Origin: Chloroflexota bacterium
GTDB taxonomy: Bacteria; Chloroflexota; Anaerolineae; Anaerolineales; UBA11858
NCBI GenBank assembly: GCA_030666985.1
Contig: DAOUWT010000061.1
Location: 1-11,802, forward strand
Reading direction: 5' to 3'
DNA length: 11,802 nucleotides
A program made the position numbers and the translations under genes. The stretch's first letter is position 1, and each line of letters opens with the position of its first letter. The notes under the pieces are model-generated. The model made no database searches, was not told the DNA's origin, and worked only from the letters and a program-made list of their open reading frames with translations. Shown in pieces: positions 6,404 through 11,802 of the stretch.

Positions 6404-6421
6404 CCATGAATGAATTCATGG
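6404..6421. repeat. Short inverted repeat CCATGAAT
   Basis: CCATGAAT (6404-6411) and ATTCATGG (6414-6421) are perfect reverse complements around a 2-nt centre, between the tRNA terminator and the terminator of the NLR gene. Its function is unknown; it could be an operator or chance. Confidence 0.5.
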
Positions 6422-6428
6422 TCTAACC

Positions 6429-6452
6429 AAACAAAACCCATTGAAATGGGTT
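6429..6452 (-). terminator. Likely intrinsic terminator of the NLR gene
   Basis: Read on the minus strand, a stem AACCCATT/AATGGGTT (6435-6452) is followed by TTTTGTTT (about 6429-6436), a plausible rho-independent terminator about 37 nt past the stop codon of the minus-strand gene. A second, GC-rich hairpin AACGCGC/GCGCGTT (6464-6481) sits closer to the stop and has no T-tract on that strand. Confidence 0.6.
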
Positions 6453-6488
6453 GCCCGCTCCTCAACGCGCTTCAGCGCGTTTTGGCCG

Positions 6489-9383
6489 TTAGACGCCGAA
6501 TTCATTCGGTGGCTGCAATCGCTCTTCCAATGCCTCTGCCTCCCCGTCGCGGCGGTGGTAGCCGGGTTCGTCGATCAACGCTTTAGCCTTGGATAGATGC
6601 TCGCGAGCCTCTTCCAGACCTCCGAGGTTTTGGAAACCTCGGAGGTCTTGGGCTTGGAGGGTTTTGTACAGCCGCACATACTCCAAATGCGCATCGCACT
6701 CGTGCAGCCTCATGCCGCTGCGAGTGGCAATTTGCATGACCTCGCTCAAATCACGCTGGGCACGCTCGAAATTGCCCGTGAGGCGGTGCAGGGCGGCGCG
6801 GGCTAGTAGGCCCCACGGGAGACGGTGAATCGTTCCAGCCTGCCGCAGGCCGTCAACGGCTTGGTTGAGGTGCTGGGCGGCCTGTGGGTCAAGACTTCCG
6901 AAGTCTGCGAGACTTCGGAAGTCTCGACCCGCCAAAGCATGCCCCAGGGAGAGATGGTCGAGGGCAGTGGTGAGCAAAGGAGCTGTCCTTTGTTGCATCG
7001 CCCATTCCAACGTCTGCGCGGCCCGCTCCTGCACTTCCTGGGACTGCCCCTGGCTGAGGAGCAGGTCGCAGTAACGGTAGCCTGGCAGTGAGTAGAGCAG
7101 CGGCAAGGTCGGCTGGCGTTCCTTTTGCATGGCTTCAGCTTCTTCGAAGGCGGCGGCAGCCTCATCCAAACGCCCGGCCTGATGCAGGGCGTCGGCCAGG
7201 GTGGTGCGGAATCCCATACGCAGAAAGGCATCCCCGCTGCGGTCGGCCAGCTCAACGCTTTGGCGGGCAACGTCCACGGCGGCGGGCACGTCGCCACGGG
7301 TCAGGTGTAGTTCGCTCAGGTTGCCGGCGGCGCGGGCGGCTTGCTCCCAGTTTTCTTGGGCAATGAGAGCATCCAACGAAACCTGCATGGGCTGGGCGGC
7401 TTCCGCTAGGCGTCCCAGGGCGCGGAGGCGGAAACCGGCAAAATTCAAAATAGCGGCCTTATAATCTTCGCGCAAGCTATCTACAGGATGATACCAAGGC
7501 GAATCGAAGAAATTGGACAAGGCCGCTAAATCCGAGCCGAAGGCGCCGAGTTTTTTCGTGCTGTAATGCTCATTGCCGCGTTTTATTCGCTGCCAGTACA
7601 CATCCCATAGCGCTTCCTGGTGCCGCCCCGCCGCGCAGCCATGCGCCACAGCCTGAAAGAGGGGCATCATTTCTGCGAGGGTGCCGGGGCGTTCTTTGGC
7701 GGCGTTTTTATAATGCTCGTATAAGCGGTCGTTGGCCGCGCACCAGGCTTGGGGGTGTTGGCCGCGTAGTTGGGCGCCAAAGTGTTCGCGCACCAAGGGG
7801 TGGGTGTCCAGGGTGTGAGGATTATGGGGGTCGGCCTCAGCCAGTAAGTGTGCTTTGCGCAAGCGTACTAATATCCGTTTCCATTTTTCTTCATTCAGAG
7901 GGGTTGCTTTTTTTCGACCGAGAAAGCCAGAAATGCCCTTTTTTTGTTCATAGCTGAATAGCTGGTTAGTCAGCCCATCAATGGCTGGTTCAGCACGCAG
8001 TGCAGCTAGTGATTTAGCCCCAGCGGGGCGGTCGTATAAACCCATCAATCGCAAAACGGCCAGTTCGGGGCCTGTGCCGAGCCATTTTTCATACGAGGCC
8101 ATCACCCGCCGGGCATGTCCGCCTTGTTCTGTGTCCTCTTCCAACAATCTGACCTCATCACGGCGGCGTACGTCTCCATTGCAAACGTCTCGTAAATAAG
8201 AGCCCAGCAGGTTTAAGGCTAACCCGTGTCCGTCAAATTCATGCGCGGCCTGCTGCAACTCAGCGTCAGTTCCTTTTACTCCCAATGTGCATAGCAATTG
8301 CCCGCCAGCGGCATCCGAGAGATGTTCTAATTCAATCAGCGGCGCGGTGGAACCGGCATAATGTTCAATATCGGTCACGCGTTGCCTAGTAGTGATTAGA
8401 CATAGTCCAACGTTAGAGGCAGCCAACTCACGCACCAGAGCTATTAAAGCTTGGTCTTTGAGTCTGCCGCTAACGGGGCCAGGTGGGTTTTGCAGTGGTT
8501 CAAGACCGTCTAAGATTAACAGTGTTCGTTGACCTCGCACTAAGTGTGCCAGTCGCTGGCCTTTATCCCAAGGTGAGCCTTCGTCTGGTTGGGGGTCGCC
8601 AAACCAGCGTAGGGAGGCATTGATGAATTGATCGGCTGAAGCCGTTGTCTCGCGGGTTCCCTGGCTGTAGAAAGACCAAGCGTAAACCTGCTTCGCTCCG
8701 CGATAGTGATCTTTGACCATATTCGCCAACCAGTGATTGACCAAGGCCGACTTTCCCACACCGCCCCAGGCCACCAAGCTGAGTACGTTCGTATTTACAT
8801 CAGCCCATGCACCGTCCAATAATTCTAATTCCAATTGGCGTCCGAAAAGATATTCTCCAGTGATGGGTAAGTGCGCGGTGGAAACATTATCAGGCGGGAG
8901 CGGGTGCCACTGGGGCGGCTCGGTGCGCTGATCGGCGCGGGCCAGCAGCAGGCTAATTTCCTTGGCGCTCGCCGTCAGGTCTTCGTTGATCTGGTTCTCA
9001 TCGCCGCTCGAAAGGGGGCGTCCGTCCGTGGGGCGCACCTGAATACTGGCCAACCATTTGACCTTATCCCAGGCACACGGCGTGATGATGATGGGAAAGA
9101 TGCGCACGCCTTTCTCATCACGTCGATTCAACAGGCGGGGTACTTCTTCGTTTAGGATAAATTCCGAACTGAGAAAATTGGCCGAGATCAGCAGCACTGC
9201 CACGCTGGCAGCTTCCATGGCGGCGTCAATCTCAGCGTACCAGTCATCACCCCCTTCAATGCGCCGGTCGTCCCACACATCCAGAACATCATCCATCTGG
9301 AGCATCTTCAAATGCGGCAGCAGGCGGTCTTTCCAAATTTCGTCTTTATGGCTGTAGCTGATGAAAACGGTGGGATTGGTCAT
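6489..9383 (-). CDS. TIR-NB-ARC-like-TPR protein (bacterial NLR/STAND, candidate anti-phage sensor)
   Basis: A 964-residue three-part signalling protein. The TIR domain (about 1-148) starts VFISYSHKD (6-14). Its SANFLSSEF segment leads to E79, aligned with the catalytic Glu of NAD-cleaving TIRs (WCxxE position). The ATPase (about 175-400) has a P-loop AWGGVGKSAL (205-214, K211/S212), Walker B LLILDGLE (D292), a sensor-like TTR (331-333) and a GLPL-like GHGLAL (385-390). A winged-helix region ends HPLVREHF (528-535), resembling the MHD position. TPR helices fill about 640-955. Bacterial proteins of this plan are STAND switches, several of which defend against phages: target binding to the repeats drives oligomerisation and TIR activation. 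The target here is unknown and defence is inferred. GAGG lies 6 nt before the ATG. Two palindromic in-frame insertions (residues 821-831 and 913-923) lie at TPR turns. It is a single gene with its own promoter and terminator. Confidence 0.92.
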   Translation of the reverse strand: MTNPTVFISYSHKDEIWKDRLLPHLKMLQMDDVLDVWDDRRIEGGDDWYAEIDAAMEAASVAVLLISANFLSSEFILNEEVPRLLNRRDEKGVRIFPIIITPCAWDKVKWLASIQVRPTDGRPLSSGDENQINEDLTASAKEISLLLARADQRTEPPQWHPLPPDNVSTAHLPITGEYLFGRQLELELLDGAWADVNTNVLSLVAWGGVGKSALVNHWLANMVKDHYRGAKQVYAWSFYSQGTRETTASADQFINASLRWFGDPQPDEGSPWDKGQRLAHLVRGQRTLLILDGLEPLQNPPGPVSGRLKDQALIALVRELAASNVGLCLITTRQRVTDIEHYAGSTAPLIELEHLSDAAGGQLLCTLGVKGTDAELQQAAHEFDGHGLALNLLGSYLRDVCNGDVRRRDEVRLLEEDTEQGGHARRVMASYEKWLGTGPELAVLRLMGLYDRPAGAKSLAALRAEPAIDGLTNQLFSYEQKKGISGFLGRKKATPLNEEKWKRILVRLRKAHLLAEADPHNPHTLDTHPLVREHFGAQLRGQHPQAWCAANDRLYEHYKNAAKERPGTLAEMMPLFQAVAHGCAAGRHQEALWDVYWQRIKRGNEHYSTKKLGAFGSDLAALSNFFDSPWYHPVDSLREDYKAAILNFAGFRLRALGRLAEAAQPMQVSLDALIAQENWEQAARAAGNLSELHLTRGDVPAAVDVARQSVELADRSGDAFLRMGFRTTLADALHQAGRLDEAAAAFEEAEAMQKERQPTLPLLYSLPGYRYCDLLLSQGQSQEVQERAAQTLEWAMQQRTAPLLTTALDHLSLGHALAGRDFRSLADFGSLDPQAAQHLNQAVDGLRQAGTIHRLPWGLLARAALHRLTGNFERAQRDLSEVMQIATRSGMRLHECDAHLEYVRLYKTLQAQDLRGFQNLGGLEEAREHLSKAKALIDEPGYHRRDGEAEALEERLQPPNEFGV
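6616..6648. repeat. In-frame 33-bp palindrome, copy A, inside the NLR gene
   Basis: The left arm AGACCTCCGAGGTTT (6616-6630), loop TGG (6631-6633) and a perfectly complementary 15-nt arm (6634-6648) form the element. In the gene's frame it begins at the third base of codon 912 and encodes DLRGFQNLGGL (913-923). It falls at the turn between two TPR helices, between VRLYKTLQAQ and EEAREHLSKA. The 33-bp length keeps the frame open. Confidence 0.93.
6892..6924. repeat. In-frame 33-bp palindrome, copy B, inside the NLR gene
   Basis: The left arm AGACTTCCGAAGTCT (6892-6906), loop GCG (6907-6909) and a perfectly complementary 15-nt arm (6910-6924) form the element. It begins at the third base of codon 820, the same phase as copy A, and encodes DFRSLADFGSL (821-831). 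It sits between LSLGHALAGR and DPQAAQHLNQ, again at a TPR inter-helix turn. Confidence 0.93.
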
Positions 9384-9448
9384 GGGCGGCCTCGTGAAAT
9401 TCTGGGCGTAAGTTGGCTCTGGGCGAATGGGCGTGGTTTGCCAACCTT

Positions 9449-9477
9449 ATTGTAAAGCAAGTGGGGCAGATCAGCAA
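9449..9477 (-). promoter_or_regulatory. Likely promoter of the NLR gene
   Basis: On the minus strand, TTGCTG (9472-9477) and TACAAT (9449-9454) are separated by 17 bp, a reasonable sigma-70-type promoter. It lies about 66 bp before the ATG at 9383. Confidence 0.45.
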
Positions 9478-9582
9478 TTCCCAATATGAAAACTCAGCAT
9501 GTTGGTTGACTGACAAAACTTCGTTGTATTGACAGATTAGCCTCATAAACAAAAAATGAGTCCCCTGCAAAAAGGTCGCTTT

Positions 9583-9713
9583 TTACCACTAAGACACAAA
9601 GTCACTAAGATTTACAAACTTCGACTTAAAAATCTTGATGTTTTCGTCTCTGTTTCATCTTTTTATATAACTGATTTTAAGTTTTTCTTCGTGTCTTCGA
9701 GCCTTTGTGGTTA
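9583..9713. repeat. Imperfect inverted repeat, first of two
   Basis: TACCACTAAGACACAAAG at the left (from about 9584) resembles the reverse complement of the right end CTTCGTGTCTTCGAGCC/TTTGTGGTTA (9688-9713). The AT-rich interior has no recognisable gene. Together with the next element it fills most of the 518-bp gap between the NLR gene and the MFS gene. Confidence 0.55.
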
Positions 9714-9733
9714 TTGCAGTAGAGTCAAAAATG

Positions 9734-9805
9734 GGACGCAGATTTGCGCTGATAAACGCTGATTTTTAGGTTTTTATCTGCGAAAATCTGCGAGAATCAG
9801 CGTCC
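9734..9805. repeat. Imperfect inverted repeat, second of two (GGACGC...GCGTCC)
   Basis: The left end GGACGCAGATTTGCGCTGAT (9734-9753) and the right end AATCTGCGAGAATCAGCGTCC read as related GGACGC[AT]GAT inverted ends, with internal CGCTGATTTTT and ATCTGCGAAAATCTGCG repeats. The stretch can fold as a hairpin. It is a palindromic intergenic relic with no transposase. Confidence 0.65.
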
Positions 9806-9901
9806 AAAAAGATTTGTCAGCCAATCAGCTCAGCATGATAAAACGGGTACGCGAAGCGGCCAATCCGACTGGCGAGTATGTACTATAACTCCGAACCGTT
9901 T

Positions 9902-11143
9902 CTATTCGCTGCTTAATGTTTCCGGGATCGTAGCCAGTAAAGGAAGCTTGAGCAGCAAATCCACCGCAATAGGGATGAGAAATACATAGATAGGATTGAA
10001 ATGATTCCATATCAGTCCCCCAAGAAGGGGTGCAGGAATAGTGACCAATCCTTGGAAAAGACCGACCATCCCGCTCCATTTCCCCATCTGCTCCACGGGG
10101 ACGAGTTCTAGTGTCATAGCGCCCGTAACGCCTGCAGAAACGAAATAGAAGGTCTGCAAAGCCCCAGACAATATTAAAGTGACCGGACTGGAAGAGAAGA
10201 TAAGCAGCAAATAAGAGGCGTACCACAATGGCGTGAGAAGGTAAATAACCTTTTTGCGCCCAAGTTTGTCCGCCAGCCACCCCAACGGTATTCCAAACAA
10301 AATACGTGTCAGGACTGTAGCTGTAGCCATGATTCCCAATAAGTACTGGTCTGCGCCTTTCGCTTGATGAGCAAAAAGCTGGAGAAAAGGGATGGTCATG
10401 GCCATTGGAAACCAAGTTAGAGAAGCAACTATTAGCCATTTTCTCAAAGGCTTTCCATTTTCAAAGAGTTGCTTAAAATCACCTATAAATCCGGCCTTGG
10501 AGTTCGAGTTTTCCGTGTATGCTCGTTTTGGCTCTCTCAATTGAAAGACTAAGAAGAAAAATATGAATACATATCCCACTAAGCGAATAGTGTACAACGG
10601 CCGGATGCCTTCCGCAGTCAATCCGCCAAAGGACGTAACCAAGGGGGCCGCCACCAGAGGGGCAATCATGGCAAAAAGAGATGCAATAGTGACACAGATA
10701 TTCTGGGCGGTGGCCCGGTCCTCGTTTTTCACTGAATCGGCGCAAATCACGCTGCAGCCGGTTCCGGTGAACCTTGCGGCGACAGTAAACAATATCATAG
10801 CAACGATGATCGCTTGCCAGCCGGGCGCCAGAGCGTAAGTCAGGGCCGCCCCGGCCATCAAAGCTATGCCCAGCAAATAGAATCGCTTGATGCCGTAGCG
10901 ATCCATAAACCACCCTACCGGTATGGAGATGAGGGCGCTGATCCCATTGCCGATGCTGCTGATGGCCCCCAATTCGACCGAATTGGCTCCCAAAGCTACC
11001 GTATATATGGAATCGTATTGATCGGTTAGCTTTAACAAGAAGTTGTTCCCTGCAGAGCGCACGATCGCTACCCGGTAGTTGCGCTTCTGGCGGCGGAGAA
11101 ATCTCATAATCTTTCCAAGTGTCTTGTCAATCATTTCTGCCAT
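9902..11143 (-). CDS. Major facilitator superfamily transporter, substrate unknown
   Basis: A 413-residue integral membrane protein with about 12 hydrophobic helices, the normal MFS size. Two copies of the MFS loop signature are visible: GWFMDRYGIKR (residues 77-87, loop 2-3, with D81 and R82) and GWLADKLGRKK in the second half (loop 8-9), marking the internal two-fold repeat. A central cytoplasmic loop around REPKRAYTENSN separates the halves. MFS proteins of this kind move small molecules using ion gradients; nothing here identifies the substrate or direction, although drug-efflux-like members are common. The start at 11143 (MAEM) is chosen because GAGAGGA lies 6 nt upstream; a TTG at 11158 would place that site inside the coding region. 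It is a single gene with no clear terminator, only repeats downstream. Confidence 0.88.
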   Translation of the reverse strand: MAEMIDKTLGKIMRFLRRQKRNYRVAIVRSAGNNFLLKLTDQYDSIYTVALGANSVELGAISSIGNGISALISIPVGWFMDRYGIKRFYLLGIALMAGAALTYALAPGWQAIIVAMILFTVAARFTGTGCSVICADSVKNEDRATAQNICVTIASLFAMIAPLVAAPLVTSFGGLTAEGIRPLYTIRLVGYVFIFFFLVFQLREPKRAYTENSNSKAGFIGDFKQLFENGKPLRKWLIVASLTWFPMAMTIPFLQLFAHQAKGADQYLLGIMATATVLTRILFGIPLGWLADKLGRKKVIYLLTPLWYASYLLLIFSSSPVTLILSGALQTFYFVSAGVTGAMTLELVPVEQMGKWSGMVGLFQGLVTIPAPLLGGLIWNHFNPIYVFLIPIAVDLLLKLPLLATIPETLSSE

Positions 11144-11149
11144 AAAAAA

Positions 11150-11156
11150 TCCTCTC
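11150..11156 (-). promoter_or_regulatory. Shine-Dalgarno that sets the MFS start
   Basis: Minus-strand GAGAGGA is followed by six T and the ATG at 11141-11143. It supports the ATG over the upstream in-frame TTG at 11158. Confidence 0.75.
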
Positions 11157-11199
11157 AATTGTGTTTTCGTAACTACTTAGTCGTAACCATTCGCTCCCC

Positions 11200-11345
11200 G
11201 TTGGAGATTGGCGGGGGCGCAAGCGGCTGGGGGATGGTAAAACCTCGCCACCCACCCGTCCCCACCCCCCAGGGTTGTTCCCCGTTTATGCGTGGGGCTA
11301 TGCATGGGGGTTGGTCGCCCCTCCCCGCGTGGCACCCTCCCCCAA
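11200..11345. repeat. GC-rich intergenic stretch with short tandem repeat
   Basis: The 301-bp gap before the MFS gene is mostly C/G-homopolymer-rich sequence. It includes the imperfect 12-bp tandem TATGCGTGGGGC (11287-11298) / TATGCATGGGGG (11299-11310). Near 11168-11189 GTAACTACTTAGTCGTAAC holds a GTAAC direct repeat. No gene is recognised. Confidence 0.5.
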
Positions 11346-11390
11346 AAATCCACAGGGCCTGAGTAGTGTTAGTATACCTCACTACCGGCA

Positions 11391-11424
11391 TAAAAAAAGA
11401 GACGAGAGAATTTCTCTCGTCTCT
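11391..11424 (-). terminator. Intrinsic terminator of the TrpB2-like gene
   Basis: A 13-bp perfect stem AGAGACGAGAGAA (11398-11410) / TTCTCTCGTCTCT (11412-11424) is followed, on the minus strand, by a run of seven T (11392-11398). It lies about 20 nt past the stop codon of the minus-strand gene. Confidence 0.9.
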
Positions 11425-11444
11425 TTCTCTTATGTTCGCTGTAT

Positions 11445-11802
11445 CTACTCCTCAACCTGCGGTAACTTCTCCAGCGCTTCTTGAATCTTCTCCTCCTCCA
11501 GCTTATAGTCCACCAGTTCCTCACGGTGGTAAGCGTCGTAGGCGGCCAAGTCAAAGTGACCGTGGCCGCTGTTGTTGAAGAGGATGACCTTTTCTTCTCC
11601 TGACTCCTTGCAGGCCATGGCTTCCTCATAGACCGCCTGGAGGGCGTGGGCCGTCTCCGGCGCGACGATGAAACCTTCGGCCTTGGCGAAGCTGTGGGCT
11701 GCCTCGAAGACCACATTCTGTTGATAGGCGCGGGCCTCGACGAACCCATCCTCCATCAGGCGGCAGATGATGGGCGCCATGCCGTGGTAGCGCAGCCCAC
11801 CC
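11445..11802 (-). CDS. TrpB2-like PLP-dependent tryptophan synthase beta homologue (partial, C-terminal part)
   Basis: The last 118 or so residues of a gene whose start lies beyond the right edge; the frame stays open to the window end, reading GGLRYHGMAP into the visible part. GLRYHGMAP, then FEAAHSFAKAEGFIVAPETAHAL, then the NNSGHGHFD motif near the C-terminus match the TrpB2-type (TrpB-like) family. TrpB enzymes use pyridoxal phosphate to join indole and serine into tryptophan. The Ser of SGHG is the residue expected next to the PLP ring nitrogen. The catalytic Lys and N-terminal domain are outside the window. TrpB2 proteins often stand alone from trpA and may have a salvage or other role. 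A strong terminator follows directly, so this gene ends its transcript. Confidence 0.88.
   Translation of the reverse strand, partial: GGLRYHGMAPIICRLMEDGFVEARAYQQNVVFEAAHSFAKAEGFIVAPETAHALQAVYEEAMACKESGEEKVILFNNSGHGHFDLAAYDAYHREELVDYKLEEEKIQEALEKLPQVEE

Noticed and set aside
6217..6465. An 82-codon minus-strand open frame across the tRNA
   Set aside because: It is the well-known artefact of reading the antisense of a tRNA (peptide GRYWTRTNDLCDVN type). The tRNA, its promoter and its terminator explain the sequence.
6282..6488. tRNA-Val as an attachment site for an integrated island
   Set aside because: No direct repeat of the tRNA 3' end and no integrase were seen in the window.
9556..9762. 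A 68-codon plus-strand frame
   Set aside because: It is made entirely of the inverted repeats at 9583-9805 and has no gene signals.
9825..10439. A 204-codon minus-strand frame overlapping the MFS gene
   Set aside because: It is an out-of-frame shadow of the MFS coding region with no recognisable domain.
11144..11158. MFS start at TTG 11158
   Set aside because: The GAGAGGA ribosome binding site would then lie inside the coding region; the ATG at 11143 has the right spacing.

Overview
The window looks like a piece of chromosome from an environmental bacterium, most likely Chloroflexota (Anaerolineae-like). This is inferred from the gene mix and from intergenic spaces crowded with degenerate heptad tracts and small palindromes. 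No rRNA or universal marker gene is present to confirm the phylum. Base composition is uneven: the FmdB and SPFH genes are visibly more AT-rich than the lactate-racemase-like gene.

Region 1 (1-6180) holds five mostly single-gene units. These are an FmdB-type zinc-ribbon protein, a LarA-family nickel-pincer racemase homologue, a small cupin, a membrane-anchored VanW protein on the minus strand, and an SPFH/band-7 membrane protein. The gaps between them are filled with different repeat families: TATTGGG-like heptads at 1-70 and again at 6085-6178, a 15-bp tandem repeat at 514-547, TTGCGTG repeats at 1951-1980, a long inverted repeat at 2081-2174, a 32-bp-period repeat at 2648-2712, and a nested inverted-repeat element at 4698-4870.

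Region 2 (6184-6393) has a perfect 17-bp palindrome and then a tRNA-Val(GAC) gene with its own promoter and a strong intrinsic terminator.

Region 3 (6429-9477, minus strand) is one large NLR/STAND-type gene: an N-terminal TIR domain with the expected catalytic glutamate, an NB-ARC-like ATPase and a C-terminal TPR array. It is a credible stand-alone immune (anti-phage) gene with its own likely promoter and terminator. The most striking feature of the window lies inside it. Two 33-bp palindromes (15-bp arms, 3-bp loop) sit in the same reading phase, each adding 11 residues at a TPR inter-helix turn. They differ from each other by paired, compensating substitutions. The palindrome at 6184-6220 has the same quasi-palindromic-arm, 3-nt-loop layout. 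This resembles the palindromic elements known to insert in frame in Rickettsia genes.

Region 4 (9580-11802) has repeat relics at 9583-9805, a 12-helix MFS transporter and a GC-rich intergenic stretch. It ends with the C-terminal part of a TrpB2-like PLP enzyme that runs off the right edge and has its own intrinsic terminator. No operon ties these genes together; the cellular roles look independent.
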